64,000 bases of DNA from Eutreptiella sp. 'Long Island Sound 2002'. Taxonomy: Eukaryota; Euglenozoa; Euglenophyceae; Eutreptiales; Eutreptiaceae. Below are positions 26,131-38,899 of the stretch, piece after piece. Location of the stretch: contig OZ038399.1 of NCBI GenBank assembly GCA_964036045.1, forward strand, positions 24,374,044 to 24,438,043, read 5' to 3'. The notes beneath the pieces are model-generated. The model was not told where the DNA came from and ran no database searches. It was given only the letters and a program-made list of their open reading frames with translations. The position numbers were made by a program, and so were the translations under genes. Each line of letters begins with the position of its first letter. Positions within the stretch are counted from its first letter, which is position 1.

Positions 26131-27107
26131 CGATATTGGGTCAGGGTAGTACCGTGTCGTGGGAGAAACGCAGGAACAAAAGGAACGACACAGGCACGAT
26201 TCCTGCATCACACGTCCCTACGGGGGGTATAGGAAGAAAACACAAACACATCTGCACCACATCACGTAAATACAGTGAGCCCTTGTCACATTTACATGAT
26301 TTTGGGCCCTACCGGCCCCCCCAGTACCTCATGGGTGAGCCACCATCCATAACCGTCCAATTGCATGACATTGGGACTTGGTGTATGGGTACGAACACAC
26401 CGCAGCTCCTGCTTCATCTGCGCCCCTTTTCTGCCGTAATGCACTCGGCACTTGAACCATGGTGCGTTGTGGACTGGAAAATGGTGTATATTGCCCAATG
26501 TCGCGTGGCCCAATGTCGCCACAGCAAATCGAGAATGGCAAAATATCAGACCTTGGCTGCTTCTTCCTCCTCAGCTTCATCAGCTTCATTGTTTATTTTG
26601 GGCTGTGTGTGATGGGATGGTGAGGAATAGCAAGGGGCATTCGATAGTTTTTGGGCAACCATGGGCTCATGTCAGCTGGCCAAACAACCAATGAAAGCCT
26701 GCAAAACGCATACAGCATTGACGCCAATCACCAGGACGGCTATGTTGCACTGCCACTGAGCGCGGGACCACCTATCTGATCGTTGGCAAAGGTTCCACAA
26801 CCAGGTGCACGACCAGCAACAGAAACGAGATATAAAGAACGCATTGGGTCTAAAGAGCTACCTGTGCCTTGCGGACCACCTTCTTCTTTCGCTTCCAACT
26901 TTCCTGCAAACAAAGGCGTCATCTGGGGAGGGTGAACATCGGTCTGATTCTGGTGTGTCTCCTGTCGCGTTATTTATAGAAGGTGCACAACCAAGGAGCG
27001 AAAGAGGGCCCCTGCGGTGTTGTGGTGCAGGGGCGTTTGCGCACACAGCACCAGCCGAGAGTACCCCGTTATTCCAGCTCGGTCAGGTTACACGCAAGCG
27101 GCGACGA
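26131..27107. repeat. Cassette D copy 3
   Basis: Copy of D1 offset 13452 bp. Confidence 0.88.
26328..26903 (-). CDS. Candidate exons of cassette D, copy 3
   Basis: Segments at 26903-26862, 26602-26552 (one synonymous GCC to GCT change) and 26473-26328. Splice borders are as in copy 1. Confidence 0.4.
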
Positions 27108-27442
27108 CACCTGGCAGGAATGTTCAGCGAGCTCCTCGCTGACACCGCACACTCCTTGGGCATTGTGGGTTCTCCGACGGAACACGGGCTCTCGGGGCAG
27201 TGGTACCAGCACAAAGGCTGGCCGTAGGTCGGGGGCAAGGCCCGCGGCGCGCCGTGCTGCGGGGCCAGCAGCAGGGCCTGGCGCCGCGCCTGCGTGGCAT
27301 GGATGTGCTGGGAAGCAGACCCAAAGGAAAGGGGACGCTTGCGGCAGCCCCTTGCGGCGGATCCTATGCATGGTAGACTTTCTTAATGTTCTTTCGCCGC
27401 TCATGGGGTCGGTGGAAGTTGTTCGTCCACTATTCTTGCTGC
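27108..27442 (+). repeat. 362-bp satellite, remainder of unit
   Basis: Joins D3 to K4. It carries unique changes, for example CACAAAGGCTGG in place of CACCAAGGCTGG. Confidence 0.9.
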
Positions 27443-29081
27443 GAGAGCAGTACTGCAATGCACGTGATTGTTTGGACGGCCATATTTCTCGAGGAAATTG
27501 TCGAGAGTCCCATTGGCGCAATAGGGCATGAGAATGCACACATTGTACTTGTCCGCTACCTGAAACACAACACAAGCACAAAGCAGGAGAGTAAAAACAA
27601 ACACAGTAGGACGTGAGCACACCAAAGAAAGTGGACTAATTTGCAAAACCGGATGTTTTTGCATTGGCCCACGGCCAAGACAATCGGCTGATTACTTCCC
27701 CATTTGCATCCAACAACCTTTCAGCTTTCAACAACTACCTACCCACTGCATGTGTGATAAGTCCTACACAATCTTTCTTGGATATCAAACCGCAGCTCAA
27801 CTGTTCACTGCTAACACTAGGATTGTGGTGAAGGAATTGCTCAATTAATATGTATGACACAATACAGCAGCACTCTCAACGAATCACAAACCACAAGCGC
27901 CGGAAATTCGTCGCCTTTGTGCGACCTTGCGTGGGGCTTCTAGTTGCAGTGGGCCAGGGGCTAGGTTCAGGCTCAAGTTGGATGCACAGTGAGTTGGTAC
28001 ATGGGTTACAGGCAAACCTGTTCGAGGAAGAAATCATTGCACCCAATGATATTAGGATGCTCCAACTTCAAAAGTGCCTTGGCCTGTGGGCAAACAAGAG
28101 CGAGAGGAACGGAAAGTACGAGAGGAGCGGAGAAGGACAAGGTACAAAGACTGCACGAGGTTTTCAATCAACCAACCGGTTGGCAAATTGAAATAGAGTT
28201 GATATGCACTCTTACCTTGTTGAATCATTTCTGCCCGGGTTAATGCTCAACCCAACCGTCCAGACTTTTTGGCATGGCTTGCTGCCAATAGGCAACGCGC
28301 AGTACCCGATGCACAGTGCTCTGTAGTATGCGTGTTATCCTTTAGGTTACAGCTAAACACCTTGGTTGGCGCAAAAAAAAAAAGCAATTAGTGCGCTATT
28401 CCGGGCTGTGTTCTCAAATGCCTTCATAAATTTTCAACAAGCCGCCCACTTAGGTGGCAGCTAAAGGAATGGTGGGCACTTTCAGGGCCGGAAACAAAGT
28501 GACACCAAACCTCCGAGCACTCACAGATTGCACGAACGTACACGTGCACACCCAAGATGCAACTCATACCTCCTTTAATGCAATGTTTCCCTTCTGCATA
28601 GAATCGCACTCTATCTTCTTCAATGCCATTGTGGAGGTGCCCCACTTCACCAACAATACTTGGCCATACGCTCCAGCACCAAGCTTCCTAACCACTTCAT
28701 AGCATGGCTGCACACAAGGTGCAAAGAGTGGCACACAAAGGCGTGCATTGAAATACCCTTGGACCCCATGCCAATTCAAGGACAAAACACACACAAATGG
28801 AATGACAGCCAGAACATCCTAGCAACACCCTGTGCTTATTCTTTTCTTTCATTTTCACTCCTATCAACACCACTTTTGTCACCAGTTTCGGACCCCTTAA
28901 CCTGCCTCTTCTCCATTGGTAGTGGCACATCCTGCCGAGGTAAGTAGACATATGGGCCATTCTCCAAGCTTCTCCGTGCTAGTCACAAACAAAAAACCGG
29001 AATGAAAATTGAACTGGATGGTGATAGCTGCAAAGAAAAGATTAAGCGCCGTAGAGAGGAGGAACACAACAAACGGTCACA
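27443..29081. repeat. Cassette K copy 4
   Basis: Offset exactly 5228 bp from K3 and nearly identical to it. Confidence 0.88.
27464..28707 (-). CDS. Protein kinase N-lobe, split exons, copy 4
   Basis: Exons at 28707-28570, 28083-28018 and 27559-27464. The hinge exon ends RPNNH as in copy 3, so copies 3 and 4 are sisters. Glycine loop, lysine and hinge residues are intact. Confidence 0.72.
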
Positions 29082-29084
29082 AGC

Positions 29085-31281
29085 GCTCCGCATGGCCCAT
29101 TTGAGCCAAGCCGCGCACCGCTATGGCCAAGTTGGCTCTTTCATCCTCTCCGTCCGTGGCGGTGTTTTTTTGTGTGTGCTTTGGAAAAGGCTGTTGTTCT
29201 TCATGTAGAGGACCATTTACAAAATAATAGGCAACAAAAGATGATCAAATGTGATTGGAAATGCAACATTTTAAAGAGAGTGTACATGGCACAGGTAGGT
29301 TATTGCCAGAAGCATGCTTTTCTTGCCAGCTTTGTGGGCGGTGGCTTGAGGGCTTCATCCTTCGTTTTCACAACATGAGCCTTCTCCACGTCCATGCCCC
29401 GGCGCCGGATTACCTCGCAAGCCCTCTCATCGAAGATGCAACGCTTCTCATGTTTCATAGGCTACAACTGCCATCATTCCTACAAACCCTCGCGGTACAA
29501 ACTGTTGTTGCAATCATGACGTTACATTTGAGTGCAAAGAGGACCAGATGCTTTATGTACTCAAGATCCACAACCAACAAGTTTGCCAACATGCCCAGCG
29601 ATGGCAGAGGCATTTACGCATGTACCTCCGATGTAGCACGTTAAATGGGTGCTTGTCTGCAGCAGCTGTTGGGTACAGCCCTTCCGCTGACAAGGCATTT
29701 TTGATGGTGTTAGCCAATCCGCGACCTTATTCATCAACTCGGTAAGAACCTTCTTCATATGGGTGATCTGTGCCACGCCGCGATCACCAATCAAGAAGCC
29801 GAGAATCTGGCTATAGATGGCGCTGAACAATGGAGGCTGGGGAAACGCACCCAACTGCCTCGCACCAACCTAGTGCCAACCCTATGGAAGTGGGCAGGTG
29901 CATTGGCATGTTTTTGCGCGTGGGCGCCCCTCGGGTAATGTGCACAGTGTAACGCTGAAGAACTTCCATTGTGGTGGCAAGATGAGGTCTCAAACAACCG
30001 CTTGGCACAGCAACTATTGCTAAGCCGCCACATGCGAAGATAAGGCAGCCCAAATGGAATTAGAAGGTATCAATGCCGCAGATAGAGCAACCAAAGTAGG
30101 CTTACAATGAGCGGCGGCGGAAGTACAAAGGGTACAGTTCGTGCCGGACGTATAGAAAGAGTTTGGTTACAGGAGGTATTGGATGACAACCAGCCGGGGG
30201 CATTAGCAGTGAGCTCACGGGTGGGACAGCAAAGCAAAGAGGACCCGTGTGTTGAGAAATCTACCCCGGACTCAGAGAGGTGCGGTGCGGCTGATGTGGT
30301 TGCACCCTCAACCAAGCGGCAAGCAGCAAATTAATCTTTGACCGAAACCAGCCCAACGAATACTCGAAAGTTAGTTAGTATTCCCGTAGGCCAACCAGGC
30401 AACAGAGCATTAACTCAGATAGGTAAACGGATAACCGCTTAATGCAACCACCACTTCCGCTGTTATTGCCTTGCTGCTGGCCATTTTCCTTGTCGTCACC
30501 AGTGAGGTGGCCGCATTTTCAACCCTCGGTGAGCAGCATGTCTTTTCCTTTGCAACCATGTGCCACTCTTGCGGGTAAGTGCAACGCATGAAGAGGACGT
30601 GCGTATGTATTTTAGGTTTGATGTAATGGTTGCAAAGGTTAGGGTTCCTCGTGGGTGCAAAGAGGCTGGCTTGTTGGGGCTGGCTGTTCTACACATCACA
30701 TGCAAAGAACAAGAAAATGCGGCCATCCGCACCGCAACCACAACAACACATCAACATCCCATTAGCGCACCCGTGTGGCATGGCGGATTACCTAAAAGAA
30801 GGAAAAGTACACGCCTAATGCCGTGCTTCTAACAAGTGTGTTTCTTCTTTCGAACAGGAATAGGGCCGCCAGCACGGGGGGAGGGTTGGAGGTGGTCACG
30901 GACCATATCATGCAGTCGCACAGTTGGAGCCGCAACGTGTGCAAATTGCAATTTCGCACACAATACAATCAAATGCTCTCAACCAATGCATGTAGAAGTT
31001 GTTCAACCTCGCAAGCCACACCGCTCTCTTACCAGATTCGTAGTATTTGTGCGGTGGACCCTATTGTTGTACGCCGCTTTGAGATTAATTTCAACTTATC
31101 TACAGCACATTTCCCAAAGTTGTAGGAGCCAGGCTCTTAGCCTTCGGTATGGGCAACTATTGGTGACTATGCTCCGGAGTTTTGACGGGCAGCCATGGCC
31201 CAAGACCCCATCCCTTGCCCATGCCCCTATCCCCGAGGAATGTATTGTAGCCTAGGGCCGTGGTTCCTAGTTGCTTTGTCG
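29085..31281 (+). repeat. Module A copy 8 (A8)
   Basis: Full-length copy and first member of the diverged subgroup A8-A11. Shared changes include GGGCAACTATTGG for GGGCATTTATTGG and GTTCAACCTC for GTTCATCCTC. Confidence 0.9.
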
Positions 31282-31741
31282 CCCCTTGCGGCGGATCCTA
31301 TGCATGGCAGACTTTCTTAATCTTCTTTGGCCGCTAATGGGGTGAATGGAAGTTGTTCGTCCTCTCTTCTTGCTGCATCGCATCCCAGCATGAATGGATA
31401 TTACACCTCGCAGGAGTGTTCAGCGAGCTCCTCGCTGACACCGCACACTCCTTGGGTATTGTGGGTTCTCCGACGGAACGCCGGCTCTCGGGGCAGTGGT
31501 ACCAGCACCAAGGCTGGCCGTAGGTCGAAGGCAAGGCCCGCGGCGGGCCGCGCTGCGGGGCCAGCAGCAGGGCCTGGCGCTGGGCCTGCGCGGCATGGAT
31601 GTGCTGGGGAGCAGACCCAAAGGAAAGGGGACGCTTGCGGCAGCCCCTTGCGGCGGATCCTATGCATTGCGGACTTTCTTAATCTTCTTTGGCCGCTCAT
31701 GGCCTCGGTGGAAGTTGTTCGTCCACTCTTCTTGCTGCAGC
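31282..31741 (+). repeat. 362-bp satellite block, 1.3 units
   Basis: Short block joining A8 directly to A9 without K or D. It carries its own variants (GGTCGAAGGCAAGG, CTCATGGCCTCGG). Confidence 0.9.
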
Positions 31742-33882
31742 GCTCCGCATGGCCCATTTGAGCCAAGCCGCGCACCGCTATGGCCAAGTTGGCTCTTGCA
31801 TCCTCTCCGTCCGTGGCAATGTTTTTTAGCGTGTGCTTTCGAAAACGCCGTTGTTCTTCATGTAGAGGAACATTTACAAAATAATAGGCAACAAAAGATG
31901 ATCAAATGTGATTGGAAATGCAACATTTTAAAGAGAGTGTACATGGCACAGGTAGGTTATTGCCAGAAGCATGCTTTTCTTGCCAGCTTTGTGGGCCGTG
32001 GCTTGAGGGCTTCATCCTTCGTTTTCACAACATGAGCCTTCTCCACGTCCATGACCCGGCGCCGGATTACCTCGCAAGCCCTCTCATCGAAGATGCAACG
32101 CTTCTCGTGTTTCATACGCTACAACTCACCTGCCCACTTCCACATGTTTGGCACTAGGTTGGTGCGAGGCAGTTGGGTGCGTTTCCCCAGCCTCCATTGT
32201 CTAGCGCCATTTATAACAAGATTCTCGGCTTCTTGATTGGCGATCGCGGCGTGGCACACATCACCCATATGAAGAAGGTTCTTACCGAGTTGATGAATAA
32301 GGTCGCTGATTGGCTAACACCATCAAAGATGCCTTGTCAGCGGCAAGGCAGTACCCAACAGCTGCTGCAGACAAGCACCCATTTAACGTGCTACATCGGA
32401 GGTACATGCGTAAATGCCTCTGCCATCGCTGGGCATGTTGGCAAACTTGTTGGTTGTGGATCTTGAGTACATAAAGCATGAGGTCCTCTTTGGACTCAAA
32501 TGTAACGTAATGATTGCAACAACAGTTTGTACCGCAAGGGTTTGTAGGAATGATGGCAGCATTGGCATGTTTTTCCGCGTGGGCGCCCCTTGGGTAATGT
32601 GCGCAGTGTAACGCTGAAGACCTTCCATTGTGGTGGCAAGATGAGGTCTCAAACAACCGCTTGGCACAGCAACTATTGCTATGCCGCCGATAGAGCAACC
32701 AAAGTAGGCGTACAATGAGCGCTGGCAGAAGTACAAAGGGTATAGTTCGTGCGGGACGTATAGAAAGAGTTTGGTTACAAGAGGTGTTGGATGACAACCA
32801 GCCGGGGGCATTAGCAGTGAGCTCACGGGTGGGTCGGCAAAGCAAAGAGGACCCGTGTGTTGACAGATCTAACCCAGACTCAGACAGGTGCGGTGCAGCT
32901 GATAGGATTGCACCCTTAGCCAAGCGGCGAGCAGCAAATTAACCTCAGACCGAAACCAGCCCAACAAATACTCGAAAGTTAGTTAGTATCCACGTAGGCC
33001 AACAACAGAGCATTAACTCAGATAGGTAAACGGATAACCGCTTAATGCAACCACCACTTCCGCTGTTATTGCCTTGCTGCTGGCCATTTTCATTGTCGTC
33101 ACCAGCGAGGTGGCCGGATTTTCAACCCTCGGTGAGCAGCATGTCTTTTCCTTTGCAACCATGTGCCACTCTTGCGGGTAAGTGCAATGCATGAAGAGGA
33201 GGTGCGTATGTATTTTAGGTTTGATGTAATAGTTGCAAAGGTTAGGGTTCCTCGTGGGTGCAAAGAGGCTGGCTTGTTGGGGCTGGCTGTTCTACACATC
33301 ACATGCAAATAACAAGAAAATGCAGCCATCCGCACCGCAACCACAACAACACATCAACATCCTTAGCGCACCCGTGTGGCACGGCGGATTAGCTAAAGGA
33401 AGGAAAAGTACACGCCTAATGCCGTGCTTCTAACAAGTGTGTTTCTTCTTTCGAACAGGAATAGGGCCACCAGCACGGGGGGAGGGTTGGAGGTGGTCAC
33501 GGACCATATCATGCAGTCGCACAGTTGCAGCCGCAACATGTGCAAATTGCAATTTCACACACAATACAATCAAATGCTCTCAACCAATGCATGTAGAAGT
33601 TGTTCAACCTCGTAAGCCACACCGCTCTCTTACCAGGTTCGTGGTATTTGTGCAGTGGACCCTATTGTTGTACGCCGCTTTGAGATTAATTTCAACTTAT
33701 CTACAGCACATTTCCCAAAGTTGTAGGAGCCAGGCTCTTAGCCTTCGGTATGGGCAACTATTGGTGACTATGCTCCGGAGTTTTGACGGGCAGACATGGC
33801 CCAAGACCCCATCCCTTGCCCATGCCCCCATCCCCGAGGAATGTATTGTAGCCTAGAGTCGTGGTTCCTAGTTGCTTCGTCG
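31742..33882 (+). repeat. Module A copy 9 (A9), internally inverted
   Basis: Module A in which the segment 32127-32558 is flipped relative to all other copies. A deletion of about 55 bp lies near 32690 (GCTATGCCGCCGATAGAGC lacks CACATGCGAAGATAAGGC and following bases). Confidence 0.88.
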
Positions 33883-34350
33883 ACCCTTGCGGTGGATCCT
33901 ATGGATGCCAGACTTTCTTAGTCTTCTTTGGCCGCTAATGGGGTGAATGGAAGTTGTTCGTCCTCTCTTCTTGCTGCAGCGCATCCCACCATGAATGGAT
34001 ATTAGCCTTGGCATCACTGTTCAGCGAGCTCCTCGCTGACACCGCACACTCCTTGGGCATTGTGGGTTCTCCGACGGAACGCCGGCCCTGGGGGCGGTGG
34101 TCCCAGCACCAAGGCTGGCCGTAGGTCGGGGGCAAGGCCCGCGGCGGGCCGTTCTGCAGGGCCAGGCGCAGGGCCTGGCGCGGGGCCTGCGCGGCATGGA
34201 TGTGCTGGGGAGTAGACCCAAAGGAAAGGGGACGCTTGCGGCAGCCCCTTGCGGCGAATCCTATGCATGGCAGACTTTCTTAACCTTCTTTGGCCGCTCA
34301 TGGTGTCGGTGGCAGTTGTTCGTCCACTCTTCTTGCTGCAGCGCTCCGCA
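33883..34350 (+). repeat. 362-bp satellite block, 1.3 units
   Basis: Satellite followed by only the first 10 bp of module A (GCGCTCCGCA) before unique sequence begins. Confidence 0.88.
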
Positions 34351-35583
34351 GGTAGATCCCTCTCCAATGAGTTCCCCATGGCCACACATCAGCTAGGCAC
34401 AAGAGATATGCGATGCGTGTGTTGCCAGGATCCGTGACCAGCATTGCTGACTTGCAGACGTTGTGTTGTGGGGGGGGGGGGGGGGGCGAGAAAGAGCTAT
34501 CAGTCAGCAGTGTGCAAACAGAAATGGTATAGTGTGTGATAGATGGGACCAAAGAGAGAATTCGGAGGGCTACAGTGAAAGTGTGGTGTGGTGGTGGGGG
34601 GGTGTACAGGAATCAACGCACTGGTCTCAACGTGGTCTTTGCCACAACCTATGTCAGCTGAGTTTTCTGGTCCTGCCCCTCTCCTCCTCCTGCTTCTTTC
34701 CACTCCTGCCCCTTGCCGGGAGTCGATTGCATGCAGCCGAAAAGGCCGAAGGACAAATATAGAGAATACTCCAGTGCAGCTCCAACACACTCATCGCATG
34801 CACCCACAATCACATGATGGGGACCTGTGGCTTGTCCGTGTCAGCCCCGCGCTTTGCCATGTCTGCATTACGACTGGGGGAACCGGCGCTGGCACTGACG
34901 GCCTCCACCTTCCGACGCTTGGCTGGAGGGCTGGACGCGCCACTGCTGATCGTAGTGATCTTACGCTTCTCCCCCACGGCGGGCACAACACCTTTGACTC
35001 GCTGAATGTCGTGCTGCCCAGAGTAGTCGTCGTTCCTGGAAATGGTATATAGCGCACAACAGTGCCTTGAGGGAACATTTTCTTATTTTCAAGACTCTGG
35101 TTTTTGTGTGATGTACATGCTGGGATGCCACCTGTGATGCCAGCTTTCCCAACGCGGTGGAGTCCAGCCCAGTGTCACCAGTGATACGAGGCGAGCCACA
35201 TATTGTGTAGAGCGCCCGTTAAAAATCCGGTGCTCTGTCCTGTCCGTTTCGGTGAGGTCGGGCCTTCAGGTGTACCTACATGCAGCGATCTGAGATACAC
35301 AGGCTGAACAGCAGACTAGGACCATCAGATCAGGCCAGCCCGTGGTTACAACTGCCCCCAAACTCTGTTTTTTCCAAGCCTTATCGTTCGTTATCTTGGC
35401 AGTGAAGCATGGAGACCGACCATATTTCCAGCACAACCCACTTCTGCCAGACTGCAGAGGAAGTCTGAAGAATACTCCATGGCTGATTGCACCAATGTGA
35501 TCATATGGACGCCATCCCTGCCCTCATTGGGGGGGGGGACTCTGCACTGTGTGCGCAAGGCGGGCTCCACCTCATGGGCCCCA
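34351..35583. other. Unique 1.23-kb insert at the satellite/module A junction
   Basis: Non-repetitive DNA splitting the start of A10. The left flank ends CTCCGCA and the right flank resumes GCATGGCCC, so GCA appears on both sides, a possible 3-bp target duplication. It has a G run of about 17 at 34470-34486 and a shorter one near 35529. It also contains the exon-like segment at 34825-35001. Confidence 0.7.
34825..35001 (-). CDS. Candidate exon with nuclear-localisation-like sequence
   Basis: Family not recognised. On the minus strand an acceptor (GCACGACATTCAG) is followed by 59 phase-0 codons and a CAG|GTCCCC donor. The peptide is basic and Ser/Ala-rich. It includes GEKRKITTISSGASSPPAKR followed by RKVEA, a bipartite nuclear-localisation pattern, and ends AKRGADTDKPQ. 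Third positions are GC-rich. Neighbouring exons were not found, so this may be a fragment carried in by the insert. Confidence 0.4.
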
Positions 35584-37762
35584 GCATGGCCCATTTGAGC
35601 CAAGCCGCGCACCGCTATGGCCAAGTTGGCTCTTGCATCCTCTCCGTCCGTGGCGGTGTTTTTTGGTGTGTGCTTTCGAAAACGCCTTTGTTCTTCATGT
35701 AGAGGAACATTTACAAAATAATAGGCAACAAAAGATGATCAAATGTGATTGCAAATGCAACATTTTAAAGAGAGTGTACATGGCACAGGTAGGTTATTGC
35801 GAGAAGCATGATTTTCTTGCCAGCTTTGTGGGCCGTGGGTTGCGGGCTTCATCCTTCGTTTTCACAACATGAGCCTTCACCACGTCCATGACCCGGCGCC
35901 GGATTACCTCGCAAGCCCTCTCATCGAAGATGCAACGCTTCTCGTGTTTCATAGGCTACAACTGCCATCATTCCTACAAACCCTCGCGGTACAAACTGTT
36001 GTTGCAATCATTACGTTACATTTGACCCAAAGAGGACCTCATGCTTAATGTACTCAAGATCCACAACCAACAAGTTTGCCAACATGCCCAGCGATGGCAG
36101 AGGCATTTACGCATGTACCTCCGATGTAGCACGTTAAATGGGTGCTTGTCTGCAGCAGCTGTTGGGTACAGCCCTTCCGCTGACAAGGCATCTTTGATGG
36201 TGTTAGCCAATCAGCGACCTTATTCATCAACTCGGTGAGAACCTTCTTCATATGCGTGATGTGTGCCACGCCGCGATCGCCAATCAAGAAGCCGAGAATC
36301 TTGTTATAGATGGCGCTAGACAATGGAGGCTGGGGAAACGCACCCAACTGCCTCGCACCAACCTAGTGCCAAACATGTGGAAGTGGGCAGGTGCATTGGC
36401 ATGTTTTTCGGCGTGGGCGCCCCTCGGGTAATGTGCACAGTGTAACGCTGAAGAACTTCCATTGTGGTGGCAAGATGAGGTCTCAAACAACCGCTTGGCA
36501 CAGCAACTATTGCTAAGCCGCCACATGCGAAGATAAGGCGGCCCTAATGGAATTAGAAGGTATCAATGCCGCAGATAGAGCAGCCAAAGTAGGCGTACAA
36601 TGAGCGCTGGCAGAAGTACAAAGCGTACAGTTCGTGCGGGACGTATAGAAAGAGTTTGGTTACAGGAGGTGTTGGATGACAACTAGCCGGGGGCATTAGC
36701 AGTGAGCTCACGGGTGGGTTAGCAAAGCAAGGAGGACCCGTGTGTTGACAGATCTAACCCAGACTCAGACAGGTGCGGTGCGGCTGATGTGATTGCACCC
36801 TCAGCCAAGCAGCAAATTAATCTCTGACCGAAACCAGCCCAACAAGTACTCGAAAGCTAGTTAGTATTCCCGTTAGCCAACAACAGAGCATTAACTCAGA
36901 TAGGTAAACGGATAACCGCTTAATGCAACCACCACTTCCGCTGTTATTGCCTTGCTGCTGGCCATTTTTATTGTCGTCACCAGTGAGGTGGCCGGATTTT
37001 CAACCCTCGGTGAGGAGCATGTCTTTTCCTTTGCAACCATTTGCCACTCTTGCGGGTAAGTGCAATGCATGAGGAGGAGGTGCGTATGTATTTTAGGTTT
37101 GATGTAATGGTTGCAAAGGTTAGCGTTCCTCGTGGGTGCAAAGAGGCTGGCTTGTTGGGGCTGGCTGTTCTACACATCACATGCAAATAACAACAAAATG
37201 CGGCCATCCGCACCGCAACCACAACAACACATCAACATCCCATTAGCGCACCCGTGTGGCACGGCGGATTAGCTAAAGGAAGGAAAAGTACACGCCTAAT
37301 GCCGTGCTTCTAACAAGTGTGTTTCTTCTTTCGAACAAGAATAGGGCCACCAGCACGGGGGGAGGGTTGGAGGTGGTCACGGACCATATCATGCAGTCGC
37401 ACAGTTGCAGCCGCAACGTGTGCAAATTGCAATTTCGCACACAATACAATCAAATGCTCTCAACCAATGCATGCAGAAGTTGTTCAACCTCGTAAGCCAC
37501 ACCGCTCTCTTACCAGATTCGTGGTATTTGTGCAGTGGACCCTATTGTTGTACGCCGCTTTGAGATTAATTTCAACTTATCTACAGCACATTTCCCAAAG
37601 TTGTAGGAGCCAAGCTCTTAGCCTTCGGTATGGGCAACTATTGGTGACTATGCTCCGGAGTTTTGACGGGCAGACATGGCCCAAGACCCCATCCCTTGCC
37701 CATGCCCCCATCCCCGAGGAATGTATTGTAGCCTAGGGCCGTGGTTCTTAGTTGCTTCGTCG
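35584..37762 (+). repeat. Module A copy 10 (A10)
   Basis: Module A missing its first few bases because of the 34351-35583 insert; otherwise full length. In the 335-496-type minus-strand frame it reads ARNPRPTKLARKSCFSQ, still open. Confidence 0.88.
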
Positions 37763-38893
37763 CCTCTTGCGGTGGATCCTATGCATGGCAGACTTTCTTA
37801 ATCTTCTTTGGCCGCTCATGGGGTGAATGGAAGGTGTTCGTCCTCTCTTCTTGCTGCAGCGCATCCCACCATGGATGGGTATTACCCTTGACAAGAGTGT
37901 TGAGCTAGCTCCTCGCTAAGGCCACACACTCCCTGGGCATTGTGGGTTCTCCGACGGAACGCCGGCCCTGGGGGCCGTGGTCCTAGCAAGAAAGCTGGCC
38001 CTAGGTCGGGAGCCAGGCCCACGGGCGGCTGTGCTTTTGGGCCAGCAGCAGGGCCTGGCGCTGGGCCCACGCCGCTTGGAGCAGACCCAAAGGAAAGGGG
38101 ACGCTTGCGGCAGCCCCTTGCGTTGGATCCTATGCATTGCAGACTTTCTTAATCTTCTTTGGCCGCTCATGGGGTCGGTGGAAGTTGTTCGTCCTCTCTT
38201 ATTGCTGCAGCGCATCCCACCATCCATGGATATTACCCCTAGCAGGGGTGTTCAGCGAGCTGCTCGCTAAGATCCCACCCTCCCTTGGCATTGTGCGTTT
38301 TCCAACAAAATGCTCGCCCTGGGGGCGGTGGTCTCGGCACCAAGGCGGGCCTTGGGTCAGGGGCACGCCGCGCGCCGGGCCGTGCTGCAAGGCTAACGGC
38401 AGGGCCTAGCGCCGGGCCTACGTGGCATGCTGGGGAGCAGACCCAGAGAAAAGGGGACGCCTGCGACAGCCCCTTGCGGTGGGTCCTATGCATGGGAGAC
38501 TTTCTTAATCTTCTTTGGCTCCTCATGGGGTCGGTGGAAGTTGTTCGTCCTCTCTTCTTGCCGTAGCGCATCCCGCCATCGATGGATACTACCCTTGGCA
38601 AGAGTGTTCAGCAAGGTCCTCAACGAGACGGCACACTCCCTAGGCCTTGTGAGTTCTCCAACAGACTGCCGGCCATTGGGGCGGTGGTTCCAGCACCAAG
38701 GCTGGCCCTAGGTTAGGGGCAAGGCCCGTGTCGGGCTGTGCTATGGGGCCAACAGCAGGGCGTGGCGCTGGGCCTACATGCCATGGATCTGCTGGGGAGC
38801 AGAACCAGAGAAAAGGGGATGCCTGCAACGGCCCCTTGCGGTGGATCCTATGCATGCCAGACTTTCTTATTCTTCTTTGGCCGCTCATGGGGT
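37763..38893 (+). repeat. Diverged 362-bp satellite array, forward orientation
   Basis: About three forward units, clearly older than the others. GGATCC or GGGTCC sites are near 37776, 38125, 38483 and 38845, with many substitutions and small deletions. Confidence 0.85.
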
Positions 38894-38899
38894 CCCGAT

